A DNA stretch of 64,000 nucleotides, from contig NZ_JARUBJ010000002.1 of assembly GCF_029626145.1 (NCBI RefSeq), positions 4,065,501-4,129,500 on the forward strand, in the 5' to 3' direction. The notes under the pieces are model-generated. The model ran no database searches. It was not told the DNA's origin and saw nothing but the letters and a program-made list of their open reading frames with translations. The stretch is from Micromonospora sp. WMMD961 (GTDB lineage: Bacteria > Actinomycetota > Actinomycetes > Mycobacteriales > Micromonosporaceae). A program made the position numbers and the translations under genes. Of this stretch, positions 24,609-33,827 are shown one piece after another (within the stretch, counting starts at the first letter, position 1; each line of letters opens with the position of its first letter).

Positions 24609-25364
24609 GTGGGTGACCTGCGTAAACCGTTCCTGCTGCTGGCCATGCTCGCCATCGTCCTGGCGATCGGGGTGGAGTTGGGCGCCGGGCTGCTGATCGG
24701 CGGCGGCGACGCCGGGGCGGCCCTGGCCGACAGCGCCGGAGCGTTGGACGTCCAGATCGACGACGTGTCCGGGGTCAGCGAGCCGTCCGGCCGGGGCACC
24801 GGCTACCTGGCCTTGATCGACGCGGTGGCGGTCTGGAGCACCGGGCTGTTCTGCCTGGGCCTGCTGCTGCCCGAACGGGTCCAGGGTCGGGTGCAGGGCG
24901 TCGCCAGCCTGATCTTCTCGATCATCCTGATCATCGTGGGGCTGATCGCGCTGCTGGTCGCGTTCGTGGAACTAATGATCATGGTGTCGCTGTTCCTGGC
25001 CGTCCCGTTCGGCACCCTGGCGTACCTGGCTCTGTGGGGGTTCTTCCCGGTCGGCGAAGCGGCGGTGTTACTCGGGCTGGTGCTGCTGCTCAAGCTCGTG
25101 TGGGCCGGGCTGCTGGTGCTGGCCCAGCCGCGGTTCCTGCAGAACAAGGGCCTCGTCCTGCTGATCCTGACCACCCTGCTGTGCACGGTCGTGCTGGAGT
25201 TCCTGCACAACCTGGTGCCGGTGATCCTGGTCAGCATCGTCGACGACGTGGCGGCGCTGGTCTTCGCGATCATCGCGATCATCTGGGGGGTGGTGCTGCT
25301 GATCGGCTCGATCCCGGCGATCGTCAAGGCGATCCGCGTCACCGCCGCCCTACCGGCCCGTTGA
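24609..25364 (+). CDS. polytopic membrane protein, uncharacterised
   Basis: 251 residues from GTG 24609, preceded by GAGAGGAGG. About six hydrophobic helices are visible, including LLLAMLAIVLAIGVELGAGL, LIFSIILIIVGLIALLVAFV and LVFAIIAIIWGVVLLIGSIP. The loop after helix 1 is acidic and polar. No known family is recognised. It is the next gene after the CIS-1 membrane accessory genes and is followed after 17 nt by a large membrane hydrolase-like gene, so it may be the last CIS-1 accessory gene or part of a separate membrane pair. Confidence 0.7.
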   Translation: MGDLRKPFLLLAMLAIVLAIGVELGAGLLIGGGDAGAALADSAGALDVQIDDVSGVSEPSGRGTGYLALIDAVAVWSTGLFCLGLLLPERVQGRVQGVASLIFSIILIIVGLIALLVAFVELMIMVSLFLAVPFGTLAYLALWGFFPVGEAAVLLGLVLLLKLVWAGLLVLAQPRFLQNKGLVLLILTTLLCTVVLEFLHNLVPVILVSIVDDVAALVFAIIAIIWGVVLLIGSIPAIVKAIRVTAALPAR

Positions 25365-25381
25365 CGTTTGCGGGATCGGCA

Positions 25382-27637
25382 GTGCCCGACGGGATTGTCT
25401 GTGACCCTGACGGCGTGGACAGAACGCCGGGACGCGACGCGGTCGAGCTGCGCGTACACGGTGTCTCCGGGGTCACCGCCGAACGGATCCTCGACCACCC
25501 GATCGTGGTCCGGGTCGCCGGAGACAGGCACGCCGGCTTCTTCCGGCCCCGGCCGGGCAGCGGTATCGCCGGCGGGGCCACCGACGGGGTCGCCGTCGAG
25601 GCGTACCGCTGGGGTTCGTTGACCGCTGGCGTGGCCGTCCGGACGGCGTCGATGTTGCTGCTGCTGCCCTTCATGCTGAGCAACCTGGCGATCTGGCTCC
25701 GCCCGCCGGGGCACGACCGGTGGGGGCTGCTCGGCGCGCTGTGCCGGTTGCTCGCCGGCACCCTCACTGCCACGTTCGTGCTGGCGGCGGTGGGCGTCAC
25801 GCTGGACCTGGTCGGCTGGCAGTGCGTGCCCTACCCCGGGTGCCGGGCCAGCCGCCCCTACCTGGCCTGGCTGCACACCCTCCCGACCGGACCCCGACTG
25901 GCGCTGCTGTCGGTCGTTCCCCTGCTGGCGCTGCGGGTCGTCTGGGCCATCGGCATCCGGTCGGCGCGGGCCTTCGAGGGGTTCGGCCCGTCGTCGGCGA
26001 CACACCGGTCCGGCGGCCCGACCGGGAACCTCGCCGACGCCGGCTTCTGGCAGGACGAACAGACCACCGGCTGGCTGCGCCAACTCCACGTGATGCTCGG
26101 CGTCGGGACGCTGAACGCCGCCCTGCTCGCCGGCATCGCACCGGGTGGGGTGGGTGCGCCCGGTCACCGCGTGCTGTTCGGGATCACCGTCGGGCTGCTC
26201 GCGGTCGAGGTGGTCCTGCTCGCCCGGCCCGTGCCGGCCGGGCCGGCGAGGGCCCGACGGCTCCTGCACCCCCTCTGGACGGTCACCGTGGTGGTGACCG
26301 TGTGCTGCCTCGGCTCGGCCACGCTCGCGGACCCGGCACCGGAGGGCCTGGGCCAGCTGCCCGGGTACGAGGGCCTCGCCGCCGGGATGGTCGCCACGCA
26401 GGGCGTCCTGCTCGTCGTGCTCACCGTCGTCACGTACACCCGGCAGCGTGCCGCCCGCGACGACGAGCGCCCCGTCCTTCACGGGCTCGGCACCCCGATC
26501 ATGGCCGCGGCGGCGGTGAGCGTCGGCGCCGCCTTCACCGCGACCCTGGTCTACCGCGTCGCGGACGCCCTCGACCGCGGTGACATCCCCGACCCGATCC
26601 GACCCAACCCGCCGGTCGTCGGCCCGCTGGAACCACCGGTGTCCTACTGGTGGGCGGCGCTCGCCGGGCTCGCCGCGCTGCTGATCGGGGCGGCGGTGAC
26701 CTCGGCGACCCTCCTGCTGACCCGCCGGCGGCGACGGAGACTGGCGGCGCGGATCATCGAACGGGACTACCCCGACGCGCCGGCGCCGGACGCGCACCGG
26801 CTGCGCCTGGTCCAGGAGACGATCGCCCGGTCCCGGATCACCGAGGAGCTCGGCCCGGTGCTGATCGCGTTCCTGGTGATCGCGTCGCTCGGGCTGGCCA
26901 CCGTCGCCTTCGACGTGATCGGGATCGGTCCCACCCAGCTCGCGGACCGCCTGGGCGGGTACGGCGGCGCGGCGGCCGTGTTCGCCGCCTACGTCACCGA
27001 CGCCGGGGTCTGGGTGATCAGCCTGCTGGTGATCTGCCTCATGATCCTCGGTTTCCGGGCGTACCGGTCGGCGCAGACCCGGCGGGTGGTGGCGGTGCTC
27101 TGGGACCTCGGCACGTTCTGGCCCCGGACGGTCCACCCGTTCGCGCCGCCCTGCTACGCCGCCCGCGCTGTTCCGGAGCTGGCGAAACGGGTCACCGGGC
27201 TCACCGCGCGGCGGCCGGTGGTCCTTTCCGGGCACAGCCACGGCTCGGTCCTCGCCGCGGCCACCATCCTGCAACTACCGCCGGCCGTGCTGGCCCGGGT
27301 CTCGCTGCTGACGTACGGCTCACCGCTGCAACGCACCTACGCGCGGCTCTACCCGGCGTATCTCGGGCCACGGACGCTGCACGACCTGGGCGCGCGGATC
27401 GACTGGCGGTGGCGCAACCTGTGGCGCGACACCGACCCGATCGGCGGGCCGATCTTCCCTGCCGGCTCGGACGGCCCACCGCCCGGCGTCGACGTCGACA
27501 CCCGGCTGCGCGACCCCCGCAGCCTGACCATCGATCCGGCGGACACCGTGCCACCGCCGATCGAAGGACACTGGCCGTACCACACCCAGGCCGCCTACCA
27601 GCTGGCCGTCCGCGAGCTGACCGACCGCTCCCGCTGA
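25382..27637 (+). CDS. large membrane protein with C-terminal alpha/beta-hydrolase-like motif
   Basis: About 751 residues from GTG 25382 (GTG 25415 is possible). The N-terminus has RDAVELRVHGVSGVTAE, a strand/nucleophile-elbow-like opening often seen in this membrane-lipase-like family. About eight transmembrane helices follow, in pairs separated by charged loops. Near residue 610 lies VVLSGHSHGSVLAAATIL with the GxSxG elbow (GHSHG), then RVSLLTYGSPLQR and a His-containing end (PIEGHWPYHT), consistent with a Ser hydrolase. Probable role: membrane-bound lipase or esterase; substrate unknown. Its last 43 nt are antisense to the end of the next gene. Confidence 0.75.
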   Translation: MPDGIVCDPDGVDRTPGRDAVELRVHGVSGVTAERILDHPIVVRVAGDRHAGFFRPRPGSGIAGGATDGVAVEAYRWGSLTAGVAVRTASMLLLLPFMLSNLAIWLRPPGHDRWGLLGALCRLLAGTLTATFVLAAVGVTLDLVGWQCVPYPGCRASRPYLAWLHTLPTGPRLALLSVVPLLALRVVWAIGIRSARAFEGFGPSSATHRSGGPTGNLADAGFWQDEQTTGWLRQLHVMLGVGTLNAALLAGIAPGGVGAPGHRVLFGITVGLLAVEVVLLARPVPAGPARARRLLHPLWTVTVVVTVCCLGSATLADPAPEGLGQLPGYEGLAAGMVATQGVLLVVLTVVTYTRQRAARDDERPVLHGLGTPIMAAAAVSVGAAFTATLVYRVADALDRGDIPDPIRPNPPVVGPLEPPVSYWWAALAGLAALLIGAAVTSATLLLTRRRRRRLAARIIERDYPDAPAPDAHRLRLVQETIARSRITEELGPVLIAFLVIASLGLATVAFDVIGIGPTQLADRLGGYGGAAAVFAAYVTDAGVWVISLLVICLMILGFRAYRSAQTRRVVAVLWDLGTFWPRTVHPFAPPCYAARAVPELAKRVTGLTARRPVVLSGHSHGSVLAAATILQLPPAVLARVSLLTYGSPLQRTYARLYPAYLGPRTLHDLGARIDWRWRNLWRDTDPIGGPIFPAGSDGPPPGVDVDTRLRDPRSLTIDPADTVPPPIEGHWPYHTQAAYQLAVRELTDRSR

Positions 27638-28506
27638 CCGGGGCCGCCCGCACTGTCACGCACCGCCGCGACCAGGGCCGCGACCCGGCCCCGGTCGAGG
27701 ATCCCGTCGGCCACCCACACCCGGTACCGGCCGTGCCGGCTCCCACCGGCCGGCACCACCGCCGGCCGGTCGAACGCGAACGCCACACAGACACCCGGGT
27801 ACATCCCGGTCCGCACGAACCACCGGTCGTCAGGGCCGAGGCCCGCGAAGACCAGGGTGTACGCCCCACCGCCGGACCGCACGCCGGTCAGCGCGAGCCA
27901 CGGCGCCGCACTGCCGTTGACCGTCTCCTCCCCGGCCGCGTCGGCGGTGAACACCTCCGGTTCGCCGTCGGCGACGGCCCGCCAGAAGAACCCGCCGTAG
28001 CCGGCCCCGCCCGGGCGGCCGTTGGTGGCCGGGCTGCCCAGCCGCACCTCCCGGTCGTCCGGGGCGACGAGGACGGACTCCACGTCGAGCCGCCAGGCGT
28101 CCAACCCGACCACCGAGGCGCTGAGCCACCGCCGTTCGGTCAACAGCACCCCGCCGGCCCGGTCGCGCCACTCGAGGTCGTGCCCGTACCGGGCCGGGGA
28201 CCGTTCGACCTCGCCGGTGTGCGCGATGACGCCATGGTCGTCCCGCCAGGTGTAGCCGACGTCGCGGACGTAGGTGCGTCCACCCCAGAGGTTGGTGCCG
28301 TCGACGTCCTGCACCGCGAGGGACGCGCCGAGGTGCCACACGTGGTCGGCGGGGAGCGCGTCGGTGACCACAGTGCCGCCGAGGGTGCGCACCGGGTGCA
28401 GGTACGGTCGGGGCCCGTGCCGCGCGTCCAGCGCCGGGTCGATGACGTACCGGGCCACCTCGGCCCCGCCGACCAGCAGCCGCACCAGCTTTTGTGCCCC
28501 GCTCAC
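27595..28506 (-). CDS. DUF6807 (PmoA-like) family protein
   Basis: 303 residues from GTG 28506 (GTGA overlap with the upstream gene). Features typical of the family include RPYLHPVRTLGGTVVTDALP, the HVWHLG segment, LWGGRTYV and GGFFWRAVADG. The fold is a galactose-mutarotase-like beta sandwich. Members often accompany sugar-acid or glycoside utilisation genes and are suspected sugar-processing proteins, but the biochemical activity is not established. It is the last gene of the minus-strand sugar transport operon. Its 3' end overlaps the opposite-strand hydrolase gene by 43 nt. Confidence 0.82.
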   Translation of the reverse strand: MSGAQKLVRLLVGGAEVARYVIDPALDARHGPRPYLHPVRTLGGTVVTDALPADHVWHLGASLAVQDVDGTNLWGGRTYVRDVGYTWRDDHGVIAHTGEVERSPARYGHDLEWRDRAGGVLLTERRWLSASVVGLDAWRLDVESVLVAPDDREVRLGSPATNGRPGGAGYGGFFWRAVADGEPEVFTADAAGEETVNGSAAPWLALTGVRSGGGAYTLVFAGLGPDDRWFVRTGMYPGVCVAFAFDRPAVVPAGGSRHGRYRVWVADGILDRGRVAALVAAVRDSAGGPGQRERSVSSRTASW

Positions 28507-29213
28507 GGCAACTCCGCGTGCGCCGGCACCGACCGGCGGCCGGCGGGGTCGACGGCGACCGGTCGGCCGCCGGCGCGGTCTGCCCGGCGGGAGGTGACGG
28601 CCGCGGCGATCGGCTGGCGGTTGGTGACGGCGTGCAGGGCGGCCAGCGTGTATCCGGCGAGGATCGGCACCGCGACCGGGGTGACCAGGACGGCGAGCAG
28701 CCCGGCCAACGCGACCACCCCGGTGGGCGCGGCCCAGCGGGTAGGTGCGTCGAGGCAGGCACGGGCGGTGGAGCGGGCCGCCTCCCGCCACCGCCCGCCC
28801 CCGTTGCCGCCCACCTCGACGACGACCAGCCCGGCGTACCCGGCCAGGCCGGCCGTGACCAGTGCCGTCACCAGCAGCGCCACCGGGCCGCCGGGCACCC
28901 GGCCGGTGGCCAGGGCCGCGAGGTCGGCGGCGAGCAGCCCGGCCACGCCGAGCGCGAGCAGGCTGACCGGCGCCCCGGGCAGCACCGAGCGGCCGAAGCG
29001 GCGCACTGTGGTCCGCGCGGACGGCCAACTGCCGGTACGCGTCCAGTCGTGCAGGGCCGCGCTGGCCGTGCCCACGGCCGCGCCGGCGGTGAGCAACGGC
29101 AGTGCGGCGAGGGTCAGCAGGATGCCCAGCAGCGCGAGGTCGGCGGCGTCGCGGACGACGTCGCGCCAGTCCCGGCGGGCGTCACTGTCGGCAGGTTCAG
29201 CCCTTGATGCCAC
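28503..29213 (-). CDS. DUF624/YesL-like membrane protein
   Basis: About 236 residues. The start at GTG 29213 overlaps the permease stop by 17 nt. Four to six hydrophobic helices are visible (LALLGILLTLAALPLLTAGA, VSLLALGVAGLLAADLAALA, VALLVTALVTAGLAGYAGLV, VALAGLLAVLVTPVAVPILA), and the conserved motif PLLTAGAAVGTASAALHDW matches YesL/DUF624 proteins. These are small membrane proteins often encoded beside carbohydrate ABC permeases; the role is unknown. It couples to the DUF6807 gene through a GTGA overlap. Confidence 0.8.
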   Translation of the reverse strand: MASRAEPADSDARRDWRDVVRDAADLALLGILLTLAALPLLTAGAAVGTASAALHDWTRTGSWPSARTTVRRFGRSVLPGAPVSLLALGVAGLLAADLAALATGRVPGGPVALLVTALVTAGLAGYAGLVVVEVGGNGGGRWREAARSTARACLDAPTRWAAPTGVVALAGLLAVLVTPVAVPILAGYTLAALHAVTNRQPIAAAVTSRRADRAGGRPVAVDPAGRRSVPAHAELP

Positions 29214-30087
29214 TGGTGTTGATCCCCTCGACGAGCATCCGCTGGAAGGCGACGAAGAACAGGAAGACCGGCAACAACGACAGCACCGACATGGCGAACA
29301 TCGGGCCGACCGCACTCTGGCTGGTCGAGTCGATGAAGAGGGTCAGCGCGACCGGCACTGTGTAGTCCTCCAACTGGGACAGGAAGACCAGCTGCCGGAA
29401 GAAGTCGTTCCAGGTCCAGATGAACGAGAAGATCGCCGTGGTGACCAGCGCCGGGCGGCTCAGCGGCAGGATGATGTGCCGGAAGATGCCGAACGGGCCG
29501 GCGCCGTCGATCCGGGCCGCCTCGTCCAACTCCCGCGGCACACCGCGCATGAACTGCACCATCAGGAAGACGAAGAACGCCTCGGTGGCCAGGAACTGCG
29601 GGATGAGCAGCGGCAGGTACGGCCACTCGCCGCCGACCAGCCCGAGGGTCCGGAACAGGATGTACTGCGGCACGATCAGGACGTGCTGGGGCAGCAGCAG
29701 CGTACCGATCATGACGGCGAACCACATGCCGCGCAGCCGGAACCGCAGCCGGGCGAAGGCGTACGCGGCCAGCAGGCAGGACAGCCCGTTGCCGACCACG
29801 GTGAGCAGGCTGACCATGGCGCTGTTGAGGAAGAACCGGCCGAAGCTGACGTCGAAGTTGGACCACCCGGCGGTGTAGTTGCCCGGGGTGAACCGCTCGG
29901 GCAGCAGCCCGAGGTTGTTGACGATCTCCTCCTGCGACTTCACCGAGGTCCCGATCATCCAGATCAACGGGTAGAGCACCACGGCGACGATCGCCACCAG
30001 GATCAGCAGCCGCAGCACCGGTCGGCCACCGGGCCGCCGGCGCGCATTCGGCGGCGCTGTGGTCGTCGGGGTCACCGCCACCATCAC
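29197..30087 (-). CDS. carbohydrate ABC transporter permease (MalG type)
   Basis: 296 residues with six transmembrane helices. The permease EAA loop reads ELDEAARIDGAGPFGIFRHI, and the C-terminus INTSGIKG is typical of CUT1 sugar permeases. It pairs with the permease upstream (4-nt overlap). No ATPase gene is in the operon; actinomycete CUT1 systems commonly share one MsiK-type ATPase encoded elsewhere. Its substrate is likely a uronate-containing sugar given the catabolic genes across the divergent promoter. Confidence 0.93.
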   Translation of the reverse strand: MMVAVTPTTTAPPNARRRPGGRPVLRLLILVAIVAVVLYPLIWMIGTSVKSQEEIVNNLGLLPERFTPGNYTAGWSNFDVSFGRFFLNSAMVSLLTVVGNGLSCLLAAYAFARLRFRLRGMWFAVMIGTLLLPQHVLIVPQYILFRTLGLVGGEWPYLPLLIPQFLATEAFFVFLMVQFMRGVPRELDEAARIDGAGPFGIFRHIILPLSRPALVTTAIFSFIWTWNDFFRQLVFLSQLEDYTVPVALTLFIDSTSQSAVGPMFAMSVLSLLPVFLFFVAFQRMLVEGINTSGIKG

Positions 30088-31067
30088 CGGTCCTCCCCGT
30101 CGGAGTAGTGCACCCAGAACCGTCCGGTGCTGAAGAAGATCGCGGTGATCACCGCGATGGCGAGCAGGAATACCCAGGCCATCGCCGAGGCGTAGCCCAT
30201 GTCGAGTTCGGTGAAGCCGGTGATGTAGAGGTTCAGCGTGTACATCAGGGTGGAGTCGACCGGGCCGCCGGTGCCGTTACTGAGCACGAACGCGGCGGTG
30301 AAGCCCTGGAACCCGTTGATGGTCTCCAGCACCAGGTTGAAGAAGATGACCGGGGAGAGCATCGGCAGGGTGACGTTGCGGAACTGGCGGAACCGGCCCG
30401 CCCCGTCGACCGAGGCGGCCTCGTAGAGTTCGGTGGGCACCTGCTTGAGCCCGGCCAGGAAGATCACCATCGGCGCGCCGAACTGCCAGATGGCCAGCAC
30501 CATCAGCGTCTCCAGGGCCCAGTCGGGGTCGTTGACCCACGGCTTGCCGGTGATGCCGAAGAGGCTCAACAGCGAGTTGAACGCGCCGTCGCGGTTGAAC
30601 ATGTTGACCCAGACGATGGCCAGCGCGACGCTGCCGCCGAGCAACGACGGCAGGTAGAACAGGCCCCGGAACAGCCCGACCCCGCGCCAGGCGCGGTTGA
30701 GCAGCAGGGCCACGCCGAGTGCGGCGGCGAGCTTCAGCGGCACGGCGACCAGCGCGAAGGTCAGGGTGACCCGCACCGCGTGCCAGTACGACGGGTCGGC
30801 GGTGAACATCCGTTCGTAGTTGGCCAGCCCCACCCACTCCACCTCGGAGAACGGGGTGAGGATGTCGTAGTTGGTGAAGCTCAGGTAGAGCGACAACAGC
30901 ATGGGGATCGCCGTGACACCCATCAGCCCGATGAGCCACGGCGACAGGAAGACGTACCCGGCCAGGCCTTCGCTGTGCCGGAGACGGCCGGGCCCACGCC
31001 TGTCGGTGTGGGCCCGGTCGGTTCCGGGGCCGCGTCGGGTCGGGTCGGGCGCCGTGGTCAACGCCAC
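30084..31067 (-). CDS. carbohydrate ABC transporter permease (MalF type)
   Basis: 327 residues from GTG 31067, preceded by GAGGAG. A short cytoplasmic N-terminus is followed by six helices and the permease EAA loop ELYEAASVDGAGRFRQFRNV. Together with the downstream MalG-type partner it forms the membrane channel for the sugar delivered by the binding protein encoded upstream. Its length and loop placement are normal for the CUT1 family. Confidence 0.93.
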   Translation of the reverse strand: MALTTAPDPTRRGPGTDRAHTDRRGPGRLRHSEGLAGYVFLSPWLIGLMGVTAIPMLLSLYLSFTNYDILTPFSEVEWVGLANYERMFTADPSYWHAVRVTLTFALVAVPLKLAAALGVALLLNRAWRGVGLFRGLFYLPSLLGGSVALAIVWVNMFNRDGAFNSLLSLFGITGKPWVNDPDWALETLMVLAIWQFGAPMVIFLAGLKQVPTELYEAASVDGAGRFRQFRNVTLPMLSPVIFFNLVLETINGFQGFTAAFVLSNGTGGPVDSTLMYTLNLYITGFTELDMGYASAMAWVFLLAIAVITAIFFSTGRFWVHYSDGEDR

Positions 31068-31158
31068 GAACAGCTCCTCTCCTCGCGGTGGGTCTGGGTG
31101 GAGTTCCTGGCCCGCCGCAGGCCGGCCAGGGACGTCGACACAGAACCCCGTGCGGCGG

Positions 31159-32508
31159 TCAGGCGATGGCGGACTTGCACGCCTCGACGAATTGGGCGGC
31201 GGCCTCGGCGGGGGTGGCCCGGCCGTACTGCGCGTTCTCGGCGGCCTTGATCAGCTCCGACTTGACCTTGCTGTGTCCCTTGATCGGCACCTGTGGCGAC
31301 GCGCCGAACTTCTGGGTCAGCTCCGCTTCCACGGCGATGGACTGCTTCATGGCCGGGTCGGTGGTGTCGTCGCTGACCACGCGGCGCAGGTCCAGGTTGG
31401 ACGGCAGACCTCGGTCGGTGCCGAGCAGCTTGACCGCCTCCAGGTCGTTGTTCAGGAAGTTGATCACGTCGACCGCGACGTCCTTGTTCCTGCTGCCCTT
31501 GAACACCGACCAGTACATCGAGGCCCGGGCCCACTGCGCGCTGGGGTCACCGGGGTAGGCGATCACGCCCAACTCGTCCTTGGTGTTCTTCTTCAGGTCC
31601 GGCATCTGGTTGGCCCAGACCCAGGAGGTCGCCGACTTGCCGGTGACCACCAGCTGCTTGGTGACGTCGCTGGAGTTGCCCTCGTGGATGACGTCGGCGG
31701 TCGGGGTGGCCTTGCGGTCCCGGGCGCCCTTCCACAGGTCGAACCACGTGGTCACGTCCTCGGCGGTGAAGCCCAGCTCGGAGCCCTTGTAGAGGTCCTT
31801 GCCCTGCTGCCGCAGCCACACCCAGAGCGCCTTGTAGTCGGCGCTCGGGTCTTGGGTGCCGGGCACGCCGGTCTTCTTCGACACCTCCTCGGCCCAGGCG
31901 ATGTGCTGCTCCCAGGTCATCCCGGTCGTCGGCTCGGGCAGGTTGTTAGTGGTCAGCAGCGTCTTGTTGTAGACCAGGCCCTGGGTGTTCTCGCCGGCGG
32001 CGAGGCCGGCGAGCTTGCCGTCGACAACGCCGTACTGCCAGAGGCTCTCGGGGAACTTGGAGGTGTCCAGTTTGCCGGACTTCTGGTACGAGGTCAGGTC
32101 CAGTGTGGTGTTGCGGGCCGCGTACTCGGCCAGGTAGTTGTCGTCGATCTGGAACAGGTCCGGCGGGTTGCCACCGGCGGTGAGGGTGGCCAACTTGTCG
32201 AAGTAGCCCTGGTTGGCCTGCCAGGTCTTCTCGAAGGTCACGTTCGGGTGCTTGGCCGTGTAGAGGGCCAGCGCGTCCTCGGTCAGCTTGGCCCGGGCGT
32301 CGCCGCCCCACCAGAAGATGGAGAGCTTGACCGGGGCGTTCGGATCGGCGGCGGGCTCGTCGTCTCCGCCACAGGCGGCAGCCCCGAACATGAGCGGTGC
32401 GGCGACCGTCACGGCGAGCAGGCCACGCAGCAGGCGCCGCCGAGGCAGCGCGGTACGGTGAGCGCGCCCGACGGGCGCGTCAGTGGTGGGGGGCGTTGCG
32501 GGGTGCAT
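31159..32508 (-). CDS. extracellular sugar-binding lipoprotein of ABC transporter
   Basis: 449 residues. The N-terminus has a twin basic stretch (PRRRLLRGLL), a hydrophobic segment and the lipobox FGAAAC, so the mature protein is anchored outside the membrane. The fold is a cluster-1 solute-binding protein: LSIFWWGGDARAKLTEDAL at the front, TYEKTWQ-like and GNPPDLFQIDD segments, and AWAEEVSKKTG. It delivers the sugar ligand to the two permeases downstream. The gene begins 20 nt after the lacI stop, so repressor and transporter are likely one operon. Confidence 0.92.
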   Translation of the reverse strand: MHPATPPTTDAPVGRAHRTALPRRRLLRGLLAVTVAAPLMFGAAACGGDDEPAADPNAPVKLSIFWWGGDARAKLTEDALALYTAKHPNVTFEKTWQANQGYFDKLATLTAGGNPPDLFQIDDNYLAEYAARNTTLDLTSYQKSGKLDTSKFPESLWQYGVVDGKLAGLAAGENTQGLVYNKTLLTTNNLPEPTTGMTWEQHIAWAEEVSKKTGVPGTQDPSADYKALWVWLRQQGKDLYKGSELGFTAEDVTTWFDLWKGARDRKATPTADVIHEGNSSDVTKQLVVTGKSATSWVWANQMPDLKKNTKDELGVIAYPGDPSAQWARASMYWSVFKGSRNKDVAVDVINFLNNDLEAVKLLGTDRGLPSNLDLRRVVSDDTTDPAMKQSIAVEAELTQKFGASPQVPIKGHSKVKSELIKAAENAQYGRATPAEAAAQFVEACKSAIA

Positions 32509-32527
32509 GTGCGCTCACTCCTCGGCA

Positions 32528-33658
32528 TTAGGAGGCGACGGCGTCACCGGTGGCCGCGGTCGGGATGCCCGGGCCCGCAGGGCAATGCGGGTCCGGGCCC
32601 TGCGGCGCGGCCAGGGGACGTGCCGGTCGGGCGTACGGGCCCGGACCGGTCGAGTCGCGGATGACCAGGTCGGTCTGGAGCATTACCTGTGCGGTGGTAC
32701 GACGGACGCCGAGCGCCGCGCCGGCACCCAGCCCTCGCGCGCCGCGCGGTGACTCGGTGTCCTGTTGCAACAGCATGTCGACGGCCGTCCGGCCGGCGGC
32801 CCCGGTGGGTGTGGCCACCGTCGTCAGTTTGGGTCGGGTGAGCCGGCTCAGGGCGATGTCGTCGACCCCGACGACACTCACCTCCTGCGGTACCCGGACC
32901 CCGAGCGCGTCCAGCCCCTCGATGAGGCCGATCGCCATCAGGTCGTTGTAGGCGAGCACCGCCGACACGCCGCTGCGCCGCACCTGCTCGGCGACGGCGG
33001 ATCCGCCGGTCTCGGTGGGCGCGTTCGGGCCGAGCACTGTCAACTCCGCGCCGCCCGCTCGGGCGGCTGCACCTGCGGCCCGGCGCATCTCCCGGTTGGT
33101 CCAGGAGCTGCGCGGGCCACCGAGCAGCGCGATGCTGCGGTGCCCCAGGCCGACCAGGTGCTCGATCGCCGTCCGGGCGCCCTGCCCGACGTCCATCAGC
33201 ACGCAGGGCAGGCCGGCCACCTGGCGGTTCACGACCACCAGCGGCACCTCACGGCTGAGCTGCTCGATCAGGCTGTTGCTCATCCGTGGACTGCACAGCA
33301 GCACCCCGTCCACCTGCTTCGCGAGGGCGTGGACCAGTTCCTCCTCCGCGGTGGGGTCCTCGTTGGTGTCCGCCACGAACACGTGGTAGTCGCGGTGCCG
33401 GGCCTGACTCTCCGCCGCCTTGATCAGCGGCGGAAAGAACGGGTTCGCGATGTCCGCGATGATCAGCCCGATGTTGTGCGTACGCCCGGTGATCAGCGAC
33501 CTCGCGGCCCGGTTCGGCCGGTAGCCCAGATCCTCCGCGCAGGCCAGCACCCGGACCCGGGTCTCCGGGTTGACCAGGTGCGGGGCCGAGAAGGTGCGGG
33601 ACACGGTGGAGATGTGCACACCGGACGCCCGGGCGACGTCCCGGATGGTGACTGGCAC
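32528..33658 (-). CDS. LacI family repressor of the sugar-acid island
   Basis: 376 residues. The GTG at 33658 is chosen because AAGGGG lies 6 nt upstream and the HTH begins at once (VTIRDVARASGVHISTVSRT). Upstream ATGs fall inside the promoter, so they cannot be the start. The effector domain is complete (NIGLIIADIANPFFPPLI, VVGVDDIALSRLTRPKLTTV), and a Pro/Ala-rich tail of about 35 residues is added. LacI-type palindromes overlap its own promoter and that of the divergent catabolic operon, indicating coordinated repression of uptake and catabolism, relieved by a sugar-acid ligand. Confidence 0.94.
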   Translation of the reverse strand: MPVTIRDVARASGVHISTVSRTFSAPHLVNPETRVRVLACAEDLGYRPNRAARSLITGRTHNIGLIIADIANPFFPPLIKAAESQARHRDYHVFVADTNEDPTAEEELVHALAKQVDGVLLCSPRMSNSLIEQLSREVPLVVVNRQVAGLPCVLMDVGQGARTAIEHLVGLGHRSIALLGGPRSSWTNREMRRAAGAAARAGGAELTVLGPNAPTETGGSAVAEQVRRSGVSAVLAYNDLMAIGLIEGLDALGVRVPQEVSVVGVDDIALSRLTRPKLTTVATPTGAAGRTAVDMLLQQDTESPRGARGLGAGAALGVRRTTAQVMLQTDLVIRDSTGPGPYARPARPLAAPQGPDPHCPAGPGIPTAATGDAVAS

Positions 33659-33704
33659 GGCGGCCCCTTCGTCCGATGTGGTGGCGGTCACGTGGGTGTG
33701 GCCC

Positions 33705-33733
33705 ATTAATGCAAACGGTTGCGCCAGTGTCAA
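33705..33733 (-). promoter_or_regulatory. promoter of the lacI-transport operon
   Basis: On the minus strand, TTGACA (33728-33733), a 17-nt spacer and ATTAAT (33705-33710) form a near-consensus sigma-70-type promoter. Predicted transcription starts near 33698, giving a leader of about 40 nt before the GTG at 33658. Confidence 0.65.
33711..33722. promoter_or_regulatory. LacI-type operator in the lacI promoter spacer
   Basis: GCAAACGGTTGC is an imperfect palindrome centred on CG, the usual LacI-family operator pattern. It lies within the -35/-10 spacer of the lacI operon promoter, so bound repressor would block polymerase (autoregulation). Confidence 0.6.
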
Positions 33734-33827
33734 CGGTGAATGGCTACAGGTTTGTTGCATCCAGACTCCCCTTGGTGACCTACCGACGCACAAACGAGGA
33801 CATTTACCACCGTTTACATCGTCACCG

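Noticed and set aside
33659..33793. N-terminal extension of the sugar-island LacI protein to upstream start codons
   Set aside because: The predicted -10/-35 promoter lies within that stretch, so it cannot all be translated; GTG 33658 has a good ribosome site.
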